From Climacteris rufus (Eukaryota; Chordata; Aves; Passeriformes; Climacteridae), in assembly GCA_013398175.1 (NCBI GenBank), contig VZRZ01004928.1:1904692-1968691 (forward strand): a DNA stretch of 64,000 nt. Reading direction: 5' to 3'. Positions 38,833 through 50,750 of the stretch are shown here, piece by piece. The first letter of the stretch is position 1; the number at the start of each line of letters is the position of its first letter. The translations under genes and the position numbers were made by a program. The notes under the pieces were generated by a model, which ran no database searches, was not told the origin of the DNA, and worked only from the letters and a program-made list of their open reading frames with translations.

Positions 38833-39433
38833 AAGGGATCTGTGTCCATGGGAAAGGAATGTAAAAAGATAATTTTTACAACAACATAGCTATGTTTACA
38901 GAAATCGTCCTTGAGACTTTCTAACAGAGAAAACTAGCTATTTTACAGTGAAAAATGGGCAACAGCACCCCTTGCCAGTGGATGTGATCACATCAGACAA
39001 ACTTCTGGGGAATGAGGATGAACAGGATGTGTTGAGGTCCAACTGGTGTTCTCTGTGATGTGCAGACTGCCCATAGGCCTAAGCTTCCTAAAAGGTGGCT
39101 TTGTCAGGGTCGTGCAGTGAATTCCTGTTACAAAGTCCAAACAAGTCTGGATTTTGTGATAACTAATAGCATGCATGGTGTAGCAGATAGCATGGTATTG
39201 ACAACAACATGAAGTTTCTTCTATTAGAACAGCAAACAACGCTGAAGCAATTAAAGATAATGAAAAGTTGAATAAACACTCTCATCACCTGTTTACAAAA
39301 CATCATGATTAAGTCTTCTAAAATCTCTACAACAACCCCTTTATTTCAGATGACAAAACTGAACAGGATGGAGGAAACTTGCCCTGTCATAAGCTCAGTT
39401 GCACCAGGTCTTTCAAACCCTCAACCAAAGCAC

Positions 39434-39450
39434 CTCTCTCTCTCTCTCTC
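39434..39450. repeat. (CT)n microsatellite
   Basis: There is an uninterrupted CT dinucleotide run of 17 bases. It is a simple repeat, likely variable between individuals. Confidence 0.95.
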
Positions 39451-40005
39451 ATGTGTCATTCACAACATTTCTAACTACAGCAGACAAACATCTGATGATC
39501 TCCAAAATTAAACTGCAATGCTACTCTGTCCTTTTGGTGAGACATCAGGAGTAGGGAGTCTCTTTGCTGATAATTTTCTGTCTAATTCTGGAACGATGCA
39601 CTCTACACCAGAAACTGCTCATCTATTCCCTCTGCTTTGAACAGATCTACCAAATCCTAACACTCTTAACAGCTGAACAGAAAAAATCCTAAACCCTTCC
39701 CTTTCCCTACTAAGTATAGAAAACTGCATCTCTGCTATTTACAGATTTGGAAGCTTCTCTGGACTGAAGTTTTGTAAATACAACCTATTTTGAAGTCAGA
39801 GGCACTAAGATTTGGATTAATGCCTTGAAAGAAACAGTTCTCATAGCCTACATTTTCCCCTGTGCTGACGTTTACTATTGATTGATTCTAAAACCTAAAA
39901 AACACCCAACCAATATCAAACACTAAGACCCAGGGACTAAAATTTTAACCTGGTTGTATCTGGATCTTGGCCTATAATATTTCATAATGCAATTTACCTA
40001 CTCAG

Positions 40006-40040
40006 AAATAAACAAACCAACAAAATAAAAACAAACAAAC
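40006..40040. repeat. A-rich (AAAC)n-like tract
   Basis: Irregular AAAC and AAAT units form about 35 bases made almost only of A and C. No LINE or SINE body ends here, so it is read as simple low complexity and not a poly-A tail. Confidence 0.8.
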
Positions 40041-43000
40041 CTTGCATAATTTATTTGCTCTCTTAATGTCTTCTTTCCCTCTGCATCATGAGTGAAAGCA
40101 CAGAGGGAGGGTGAGGTGCCCTTGCGGCTTCACAAGCTGAAAAACGTCTTGCTGGAAGTCTCTATTTTCACAGTGCTGGCAATCTGGAAAACAAAAATTG
40201 TTTTGTTAACACCCTTGTCCCTAGATACAGAAAACAGAAATAAGGTTTGTTCTCAACCACTGCCAACTAAATCATTAACCTCTCCTATGCACAAGCCAAC
40301 AGCTCTCATGCAAAAAAAGCAGCTAGTAACATCTCCACTCAATTCATACTTCACTTATGCATTCTGTGCTGACTGCTCACATGCAACAGCTAAAAACTGC
40401 TTTCTATATACAAATGGAAACCAGAAACCAGTAAAGCAACACATTACAACCATATGCTTCAAAAGGAGCTGTTGTTAAACTGTCCAGGCATCCATCTAGG
40501 AGACACACAACCAGGAAACATGGCTTGAAACATGCCACACCATCACAGTCCCTTTTCTACAGTGGTGGCACTAACCAAAAACTGTACCTGTACCACAACA
40601 GGATTGCCCATTTCCACATGTTCACCTTTAAAGCTTCTATCAAAACCCAGTCAGGACCTCTGCAAAATATCTGCACATCAGTTACAAAGGTCTTGCATGG
40701 AAGTTCTCTTGCACTGGCCAAGCCAGGCTCTGAAAAGCCAGCCACTGCTTTTGAGGAGAGCAACATGGAGCAAACAGCTTCTCTTTTGCCCTCATCACCT
40801 GAAAATGGTAAGACAGACACCATCCTCAGTGTATTTGCAATGAACAAGCAGAGTGGCCAACTGAGCTCCCAAAATCTGGCAATGAGAACTTCATGCTCTA
40901 CAAAGTCTGTCATTTTCATTCTGCAAAATGTCAGACTGCATTATAATATTTTCTCTGATGTTTAAATTGGCACAGCTGATTTTAAACAGCTTCTTCATGG
41001 CACACAGCACCTTGTCATAAAAATATCCTTATATCTACAACAGTTAAACTGACATACAACAGAATTAAAACTAACACAAGAATTTTATCATATGCATGCT
41101 TCCAAAGGCAGTTCAATTAGAGCAAAGTCCTAAACTGACCTCACTGAAAACAAAGGCTGCTCCATTAAAATAAAATGCAAACAAAAGAGCAAATAATACA
41201 AGCTGTATAACCACCACACAAAATGGATGGGCCAGCAAAGTAAAGAGCAGTATCAGGCTGCAAGTTACACCCAAGAGGAAATGTGATTAATAGACGTAAC
41301 TAATATTTTTCTTAGTTGTTACCAAAAAACCACTTGTTAGGTTCCAATACAAAATACAGACTTGCTTTGCTGGTGGGGAAATGTATGTATCTATCTACAC
41401 AGAACATTTAGAGTACAGACCACCAAACCCTCCTAACCATGGCTTTAAGAGACCAGAGTCAAGTGCTGCCGGACAGGGCTGCAAGTGCCATGATTATGGC
41501 ATCCAGATAACACCACCATGACCCAAGTGTCACAGATACCATCTTTCCCAAAGTTCATAGCACTGCTACTGTGCCTGACCTCTATTTTTTGTAGTACTTC
41601 CTTTTCCTATACAATGGCACAGCATGGATCCACTCCTCAAAGCCACACAGTGCTTCCTTCACCATGGGATCCAGTTCCTGAGCACCAGAAAATAAGACTC
41701 AAAAAGACTTGGCCAATAGCTTGCTCTCACCTGCATGACTGCAAAATCCCTGAACTGGGAATTATCCTTCTTTTTTCCCCATGTTCCAGCTCACTGGAGA
41801 GTGCTGCTCAAGCATTTCCCTTTCTGGCTGGAACCACAAATCCAGCTTTTTATGGACATGGCTTCTCTACTAATAGTATGAGAGCAAGACTTACTACAGA
41901 GCTAAATGCAAGACTCGTGTCAGTATAGACACGCAATTTTAACAATGTGGAGCTGAACTCTGCCCTCGTGGGCAAATCTGACTCCCCTGGATTTTTGCCA
42001 GCCCACAACTATAGGGGAATGCATCTGGCTATTAGCTAATACAGCCAGGGTGACCTTACAGTACTAACTCAATCATCACAGATTTGTAAATGTGGAGCTA
42101 AAACATTTAAATCCGGACAAGAACAGGCAGAAAGAAGAACACAACATTTATAGCAGGCAGATGCTATACTACTACTTTTGATACAAAAGAACCAATCTAT
42201 GGCAAAGTATTACAGGAGCTCGCTGCCAGACAGGTCTTACTTGGAGACCTGTTAAGGACGATACCTGCTCTGTTTGAAGAAAACTTCCTGGCCAGGGAAG
42301 AGCGCCAGGTTTTTCTGAAGTGCTTCCAGCACTCCCAGCAAGCTACCTCTTAGGGAAGTCACAATGCTCCCCCACAAGCAGTCCACCAAATATTGACAGA
42401 AGTTTGCCATGGTGAATACAAACTTCCCAGCAATGCTCTGCCAGATCTGCAATACTCAACTCCCCAGATCTGTATAATCTTGAATAAGAAAGCTTAACAT
42501 AAGAAAAAAATCTATAGGCTAGAATATTGTTCTGTACTTACAGACCTTTCACACATTAATATATTTTTTTCTGGCAGGCTAGGAAGAAATGGGTATCTTA
42601 CACATTCCTTTCCCTGAATATGTCTTTTAATAACAATGATTCTCATCACACTTCTACCAAGGCCAAAGTACTTCTGAAGATGTAATGTGAATAAAATCTT
42701 TCATGTGTTAAAAAAAAGAGAGAGATAAATTAGTACTTAAAAACAAAGAAATGTACTAAAGTAACAGTCACATAAACCTCACACATCCCAGACTGAGATT
42801 CTTGCTTCCTGCACACTAACAAGGACAAAAATCCTATGCACTAAGCTCATGGCATGTACAACACCCTAGGCTCTGTCATTTAGTTAAGGACAGGCAGGTA
42901 GGCATAGCTGTGAACATCTTAACAGGATAGATTAGGTAGTATATGCTATGGTAACAACTTTGATTTGTCATTCATCTTACACTCACATTTTCATTTTCCT

Positions 43001-43925
43001 GCTGAATAGGGGGGTACACAGAAATCAGCACCAGCAAACAGCTAGCAGGCATGGCACTGGAGGAAAGGCCTTAGCACAAAGCTACCATGGGCCCTTCCAG
43101 CTCTACTGTAAACAGAGTGAATTACACTACACACACTATAGCAGCACTCAAAGCACAAATGTAGTTCCTCAACTGTGATCTGGGAAGGGCTGTACAAACT
43201 CAGAGCAGGTGCTGTCTGCACAAGCAGGGAGCAAACACCAACTGATGGGTTTTTTGGGGTCTTTTCCTGGGTTGCCAGACATCATCATTATAAACTATAG
43301 CCCCTGGGTAAAGCCAGTGTACAATGACGAGGTGCTGAGCAATTCAGGAAGACAACTCTACAGACACCTTCAACCCCTTGAGCTGTAGTACACCTCCTGT
43401 GTCGACAGGGAAGTATGAGCAACTTCCAGACCTCAACAGGTCTGGCAAGGAGGAAGCAGAGGTGATGCTATTATTCACATGGTTCCCCCAGAGGGTTAGC
43501 CACTGGTAGCTAACCAAGTACAGCACAGCACCCTCCTATAAAATGCACTGCAAACAGCTCTGTAGGATATACAACCAGACCTTGCCTTGTCAATCATCAG
43601 AGAGAGATTTTAGCTTTGTCTATGACATCTATGTTAAACCCACAAACAGTGAACAGTCTGCAGCAGCTGTTGCAGCTTCCTGCAACAGTCCATCAGTTTG
43701 CTGCACATGGTTTTCTTGGATTTTCATCCCTTCCCTTTCCCCTGGAGAAATCTGGGGATAGTCTGCAGATCAGATGTAATACCACAGAAAGCTGCTCCTG
43801 CTCACAGAAAACAAACAAAATAAAATCACACAACATTTTCAGCCCCATTGAACAACTCTAAATGCACCATGTGTCATACTGGACACAACAGAATATATTC
43901 ACACATTCAGCATATAATCAGCTCC

Positions 43926-44165
43926 CGGGAGCCCAGGTTGCCCAGTGACACACCGAGCTTCGGCTCTGCCCATTGGCAGCAAATCCTCTGGTCCTCGGGA
44001 AGGGACCATTGACTGAGCAGATCCATTCAGCCTGCCCACGAAGGCAGGGCTGTGCCACAGCACGCAGCTCTGCCCAGAAGGCAGAAGCTGTCTGCACAAG
44101 AAAAGCTGGACTTCGCTTCCCTGTGCTTGGGTGTTTGTTTCAGGAAATCTCCCATTCCCAAACCG
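43926..44165. other. CpG-enriched patch of unknown origin
   Basis: Eight CpGs occur in about 240 bases (CTCCCGGGAG, CACCGAGCTTCGGC, CTCGGGAAG, CCACGAAG, GCACGCAG, CTTCGC, ACCGAG), against a CpG-poor background. A CCCATTGGCAG inverted CCAAT element lies near 43969. It could be a decayed LTR or a small regulatory element. No ends, duplication or coding frame could be identified. Confidence 0.35.
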
Positions 44166-44207
44166 AGTTTCAGGATCTGCTCTGTCAGATGAAGAACAGA
44201 GCCAAGC

Positions 44208-44233
44208 ACATATATATATATATATATACATAT
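44208..44233. repeat. (TA)n microsatellite
   Basis: CACA is followed by about nine uninterrupted TA units and then CATATG. It is a simple repeat, flanked by the CpG patch on its left. Confidence 0.95.
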
Positions 44234-45059
44234 GTCTGGGATTATCCAAAGCATTTCTTTCCCCACCCTTCTTGCTATTTTCAAAATATATTTCTGAAAT
44301 ATCTTGAAATTTTCTTTTTTAATTGTTATTGATGATTTACATTTCAGAGGCACTATGTGAACAAAAGTGCTGGCCCTTTGCCTAATCTTTGACTGAATCT
44401 ATGAGGAGAAGGAACATCTTGTTAACACAACTTTCCCTTAATTCACTGATTCCACACAAAACTAATGATCGTCCTCTAAATCCTCTAACTCTCTACTCAG
44501 CAGTTTAATTAGAAAGATGATCATTGATTAATGCACTTGAGCTACGCTGAAGAAGGTGTTACTGAACACAGATCACTCAACCCTACAGAAATGTACCTTA
44601 ATTAGTTCTGCATTAAACTGCTTTCTTCTTTATTCAACTTCAAAAGAAGGAGCAAAAACCCACAACACAACAACAAAACACAAAACTTTCAGTCTTAAAC
44701 TTCTGAGATAATTTTTATTTTACTTTATTCTTAGGAAGTCTTACATTTTCTTGCCTTGAATTTCATAATCATCTACTTAATTCTTTTGAATTATTGTGAT
44801 TTTACAAAATAAAAAAAACAAGGCTGGAGGTTCAAAACACATTTGCAAAGCCCTGCCAAAGACCTGCAGTCATGAATTAGTTGGCTTGAGCAAGGAATGA
44901 GGAATGACACTGATACTCAGTGGGAATGTGCACAGTCTTAAGCACATACCACAACAGAAACCAGGTATACTCCCATTCAGTCAGTGGTTTCAAAGTCCCC
45001 ACCTAGGTAGACAATCAAAGAGAAAACCTTATTTAAAGGTTTCCTCACTCTTTTTAAAG

Positions 45060-45131
45060 ATCTCACTAAAATTACTCCAGCCACAGGCTGGCCTACAGCC
45101 TGAGCATGAGTCTTTTAGTCCTGAAAAGCAG
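45060..45131 (+). other. Candidate 72-bp exon, untested
   Basis: A pyrimidine-rich stretch ending TTTTTAAAG (45051-45059) forms an acceptor-like site. AAGCAG followed by GTAAGCC at 45126-45138 forms a donor-like site. The 72 bases between them are open in one frame only, across 24 codons ending SFSPEKQ. The other two frames contain stops. The peptide matches nothing I know. It lies on the plus strand, against the strand suggested by base skew. Chance is the default explanation. Confidence 0.2.
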
Positions 45132-46537
45132 GTAAGCCTTCCTTGAATGTATCTCTGTAGCACAACTCACACTGTCCTTGGTCTGGTAAAGCTCATGCTT
45201 CCCTTGCCCTTAGACTCACAATTCTGCCTGCTGATGCTCTGGACAGCCTCAAGGACCGACTAACTTCTCTCTTTCTGTGAAAATCCCCTCTTGGTCTCTA
45301 CATATGGATGAAAAGCATTCCCATACCATGACCTTCTCCTTGCCCACTGCCCAGTGACCAAGGTAGACAGCATCTCTTTCCCACAGATTGGGTGACAAAA
45401 GGCCCGGGTACCTTGAAGAAAATAATCCTCCTGCTCTGTCTCCCTTTGTGCAGAAAGGTCTCCTGCAAAGTGGCAGGGAGAGCTGGTGACTCAGCTTTAT
45501 GTACAGGAACAGCTTAATCCTTCTCCTGATCACCAGAAAGTGACATTAGGATGGCAGACATGGGGCAGACCAGAAAACCAGGCTAGGCAGGGAGGGAGGA
45601 GCAGAGCTTTCGTTTCCATGTCCTAAATTACATGCTTCATATCATCTCTTCTTCTGTGCATGCTTCTTCCCGTACTTGGCATTATTTATTCACTTTCAAA
45701 GCAGAAGCCACCATGTAGGATACAAAACAGCCCCACAGACTCCCGGTATATGGTTAGAAAGGATTTTTCTGTTGGCCTCTGTCAGCGGTCTGTGACAATC
45801 AATCAGTGGCTCCAGAAAAAGTCAAGCAAGGAAGCTGATGCTACATTTTGAGATTTACATTTAAAATTTACATTTTTAAGCAGATTGACACATGCCATTT
45901 TAAGAGCATCCAGAAACAATCCACTGAGAATCCCTTCCCTATTGCCATTATCTCTAGTGGTGGAAAGGTGTTTTTTAAATTGTTTATTTCAAAGTTATTT
46001 CATCATCAACTATGAAGAAAAGAAAATAAGCTTATATTATTGCAAAGGACTGGGAGTAGTAACTAAATCTTACTGAGGCCTCTGATGGTTTTGCCAGCAC
46101 CCATAGATCAGTTCAGTGATGCAGTTTTTTAAAAAGTTGACCAGTAGGGAAGGAACAAAGAAATATCAAATTTGAGCCTAATCTATATGAGGTCCATCAC
46201 AAAGCCACAGCTTTCTAGTGCTAAAGGGATTAGATCTGTCTAGAGCACAAGCAATAGATGCATAAACCCCATCACCAGCTTGGGACTCTCAATTTCAAAA
46301 CATTTTTGCAGTGAGGCAACTTAAGAAAATAAACATTCCGAGGCCGGCAGAGATCAGTCATAAACCTTTTCTGAAAAGGAGATGAACTCTCTTATTGTTA
46401 TTTAAAGCAACACTATAAATCAGGCCAGATCTATATAAAGCAACACTGTGGGCTTAAAGTAACAGCAGCATTATTCTCTCAGACCTCAGGCTGAACACCC
46501 CAGGAAAAACACACAAAATGTGGCAATGCTTAGGGCC

Positions 46538-46606
46538 AAAAAAAAAAAAGTCAAAAAAAACAAAGCAAATAAACAGAAAAAATAAACCAACAAGAACTTA
46601 AAAATA
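46538..46606. repeat. A-rich low-complexity tract
   Basis: Runs of 12 and 8 A are followed by irregular AAAC and AAAT units. No retroposon body is recognisable on either side, so this is not assigned as a poly-A tail. Confidence 0.85.
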
Positions 46607-47101
46607 GCTGAAAAGGTTAGGCAGAAAAAGGTTGGGGATTTCTGAGAAATTCTTCATGAAACAAACAAAAAACAGCAAGAAGTTGCACATAGAAAAGCAA
46701 GCCTCATGTTTTCTGTAAAGCTAGCAACACTGTCAACAGGTCATTGCTCACATTTGGTGATAGACACCAAATTTAATACTTACATTTTACAGATACAATG
46801 CAGTAAGACATGCTCCAGAAAATACTCTATTATCTTACATTTTCCCTCTTCCAGAACATTCATCTGATATAAATTTTTGGACCTTAAATCATGCACAAGA
46901 AAATAGTCTAGTATTATAATTCCACATTTACATCAGAACATTCATAATTGATTAAAAGTGGCAAAAAAGGTGGGAAGACTGACTTCAAAGCATTAACCTG
47001 AAATATAGACCCTAATTCAGTGCCTTTTGTTTCAATGTTTTGAAAAATTCAGCATAACAAGACAAATATTTAAGGGAAACACTGGAGTTTGTCCTTCTTA
47101 C

Positions 47102-47143
47102 CTGAGCACCCAAACTCACTGCATTACCCACCACTAACTCCAG
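47102..47143 (-). other. Candidate 42-bp microexon, untested
   Basis: On the minus strand a moderate pyrimidine tract ending in CCTGGCAG precedes this segment. GCTCAG followed by GTAAGAAGG, a near-consensus donor, ends it. The 42 bases keep reading frame (14 codons) and read LELVVGNAVSLGAQ in one frame, while the other two frames hit stops. The strand agrees with the transcription direction hinted by base skew. I do not recognise the peptide, and a segment this short could easily be open by chance. Confidence 0.25.
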
Positions 47144-48286
47144 CTGCCAGGCAGACAAACTTATAATTTGCCACACTAACTCTTAGATAAGATTTTATAA
47201 CACAGGGTCCTTGAACTGTTTAATTGTTTTTGTTCACTCTAATAACCCTTATGTCTTTTTCAAAATAAAGATAATTAAGTTAACACTGATGACAACATTT
47301 CCACTCACAAAAGTTTTACCCAGTGGCATTTTTGTTGGGAACATGCTTTGAGATGGGCAGTGATAAGGGACAATCCTTACAGACTATCCTATTACTCTGA
47401 AGAGACTGAAAGTACTAAACAGTGTATCAGGAATGCTGCAAGGACATCCATGGTAACATGCATCTTTGGGTGTGAAACGTGAATGCGTGTTTGAAGGGTG
47501 ACAAAACATTGTTCTTTATCATAGTTAGCACAACAAATTAGCAGAAGGATTGTCTTTACAATCTAGTAATTTATCATTTATACTTTCTAAGCATTTACCT
47601 ATTTGCTGTGATCCTGATCTACTGCTTAGCCTGCTAACTTGGCCAACACTAGAGGCTGGCAAGTACTTCCCTCCTCCTTTCCACCTTGACTGCACAAATA
47701 CAAGTTTTCTCTTTCAGAAAAACTCCTGGTGCCTCTCAGGGATCGTGACTGAGATGGCAAAGATCTAAAGCCCTTCTCACTGTGAGGAGTATTTTGTGTT
47801 TTCTGAGCAAGATGAATATTTTTAAAGGGCTTGAGATAGGAAGAAGCAAGAGTTTTCAATGTCCTTATAAATGTAAAAAAAAAAAGAAAATGGGAGGAGG
47901 TAACCCAAACAACATGAAACTTTTAGACTGACTGAAGCGATGCTGATATATCAGCAGTAACTTCATTCCCACCCTGCAGAAAGACTAAGGCCTGACCTCA
48001 GTCTTGCCATCACCCTCACATCATCAACGTGTGTTATCTTGGTTTCTTCAATAGCTTAAAGATATCATATATTAGATTCTTGTTTTCGTTGGTTTATTGC
48101 AACTTTCATAGTATTTTCATGCTTAGCTGTTTTAAATGAAATAGATAGATCCATCCCCTCTATGGAAGTCAGGATTCCAACAGTTGCTCCTTTAAAGTAA
48201 CAGAATCATCAGTACAATCCTATAATATGGCAGTACTAGAGTCTGCCTGCCACCTAGGAGAAAAAAGGTAGAAGACAAAACCTCTT

Positions 48287-48320
48287 TTTTGAACCTTGTT
48301 CCCTTTTGAACCTTGTTCCC
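48287..48320. repeat. 17-bp perfect tandem duplication
   Basis: TTTTGAACCTTGTTCCC at 48287-48303 is repeated immediately and exactly at 48304-48320. It has two copies only and is a recent local duplication by slippage or template switching. Confidence 0.97.
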
Positions 48321-49206
48321 AGACTTTGGACATCACACCTCTCAACCCAGCCACTCCTGAGAATTGTATAAGGACTAGAGTATAAATTCTACTCTCAGCT
48401 TCATCAGAATTAACTACATGAATGATGACTAGTAAAACAATAGTGATTTTTCAATTATTGCCTCAAATATGCCTTAGCACAAAGCTTTACTGAATTTGGA
48501 AGACTATTAAATAGACAGATACCTCCAACAAAGCAGAGGCAGTGGGAATCATGGAGCTACCCAGCTGGGTGTTCAGTACCACCCACCATAATCATCACCC
48601 CAGGCACAGACAGAAGCTGGTGAGGCTAAAGTACATTTTATAAAGTGGGAGTATTCAATGATTGTATCAGCAAACCTCTAACCTGCTCTTGTGAGCACGT
48701 GCAGATAAAAATTTTCACCAACTCTGGCAGGTTGGTAGATCTGTGTTAATTTCCACAGGGCTGCAAAAAAAACACCCTGACTCCCCCATCTACTCCCTGA
48801 AGGTATAACAATGCTTTGAGGGAATGACTGGATAAATAAAGTAGACAAATCACTCTACTGGAGTTCTTCTGTTGAAAAGCTTTACAACAGGTTTCTGCCT
48901 GAAGCAGAAAAAACACTCTAAAAATATTTTGTCTGAATGACTGAAGGCTGGCCAGAACTAAACACAGGTGAAAATGCTATGTTAGAATATGGGAGGCATG
49001 CTTAAAGGTGCTCCTACTAGCTCTAAAACCATATTTTATATATAATACTGAATAATGCAGTTGGAAATGAAGACATTAAAACAGCTTTAAAACCCTAATG
49101 GCCCTCCCATTCAGTTGTTGTTCCTTCAGTATTTAAAACAGTGGAAGGCTGGATTACTGCAGTTTTAGCACTATAAAGTAGGAAACTTCCAGATTCTGTG
49201 CTAAAA

Positions 49207-49320
49207 ATCCCTCTTTTGGGATCTGAGGCCAGGAAGGGACCACCTGGTTCAACCAGTCCTGCTACAAGCCACCAGGCACTGCAGACCTCTGGTCACATAA
49301 TCCATCAGTCCACATCATGA
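49207..49320 (-). repeat. Possible decayed CR1-like 3' end
   Basis: GAGGCCAGGAAGGGACCACC and CTGGTTCAACCAGTCCTGC resemble the antisense form of the CR1 3' UTR (GGAAGGGACC...TCCAACC). The octamer tail is missing and similarity fades after about 100 bases. It could be an old CR1 or another ancient repeat. Confidence 0.35.
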
Positions 49321-50735
49321 CTCACAAAACATTTCATGAAATGTGAATGAAACCTGCAGCCTTCAGAAGGGGACCAAGGCCAGAGACACCAAGCATAAGA
49401 GGGAGCAAGAGAGACTAAAGACCTCCCAAAGGTCCCACCACAACATGAGATTTTCTATACTGAAGAACACAGATCTATTGCCAATCCCCATCATCCATGG
49501 AGCAAAGACAGATAAAAAATTAACCTGCTAACTCAAAAGGAATTTTGAAATAAATTATATACAACTCATATCACAAATCACAGAGGTCCTTTGCCAACCA
49601 ACCACATCCCTTTGGGTTCCTAAATCAGTGCCCTACACCACCCCTAGGCACAGTAGAATCATATCCAAAAGATGACATTGAGCAAAATCCCCTCTAGAAA
49701 TAACCCTCTCCACTGAGCTCATGGAGAGGCTGGAAAACTGAGCTCCTAATTTAGGCAGCTCCATAGATTGCCTGCCTAAGGTAAAACAAATCTGAGCCAC
49801 AGAATATCTCTTCTACTTCTTTTTGAGCAACAAAAAAAAAGAAGAAAGAAACAAAGAGGAAGAAACCATTTTTAGCAATGAAAATGTAGTTTAAGAGGCT
49901 GATACCCATTAAAAACTTAAAGTTATAATTAATTCCAGGATTCATTCGAGTACTCCATTCTTAAAAACACAATAATGAAAGGCTTACATATGAAATTTAG
50001 TAGTAATAACTTTGGGGTCAAATCCATAATGATTTGTTTGGCAAAGCTTTCACTGACGACACTTCAATGTGATTTCAATGGGTGTTCTGACTGAGAAAGG
50101 ACTTTGGGATTGGCCCACACTCTGTATATTTAAGTCACCTCAGCCCCAGCATTATATAGCGCCAAGCAGACACAAACCCCAGCATTATTTAAACCATTTG
50201 CACACCAGAGTCTCCAATTGCAGGGTGCAAAAGCCAGCAGGAAGCATTGATCATTCCCTTAGTAGCAAACAAAAATGCAATCTTTTTAACTTGGCTTTCT
50301 TATGATATCATTTACCTTCTATAATAGCAATTGCTTTTTATAAAATGTGGATTTATACAGTATTCAATTTGCCAGTTTCCCCATATAGACGTAAATTTAC
50401 TGAAATAGCTGTTCACAAAATACAAAGCCCAAGGGTGGAGTCCTAAAAATAAATACATGTAGTTTAAGTTCTTTTACATCCATACATGATAAGAAATCTG
50501 ATTCTTTTCTGGTGAGCCATAAAAGGGGAAGAATGGTAAAACCACAAAGCAGGAAAACAGAAAATAAAAATCCATATTTTTGCTCTCAAAATTGCATGGA
50601 TACTTCAATGCAACCATTTGGCTAAATGTTTCAAATGTTGGTTTTTCAAAGTATTTAGCCATATAAACTACTCTTTTGTTTCTGTTGGCTTCAAATGTTA
50701 CTAGGCTCATGAATTCTTCCTTACGTCTTATTATT

Positions 50736-50750
50736 AAAAAAAAAAAAAAA
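50736..50750. repeat. Poly-A run (15)
   Basis: Fifteen consecutive A follow TTATT. No retroposed body is visible to the left, so it is a simple homopolymer. Confidence 0.95.

Larger units (their letters stand above)
38850..43914. other. Unassigned AT-rich DNA, no gene seen
   Basis: No gene or dispersed repeat is recognised. Plus-strand frames of 128, 146 and 136 codons (40092-40478, 40525-40965, 41518-41928) lack recognisable domains. The last begins with a signal-peptide-like hydrophobic stretch, but nothing else supports it. C exceeds G strongly on the plus strand here, which reduces plus-strand stop codons and may explain the longer frames. Confidence 0.55.
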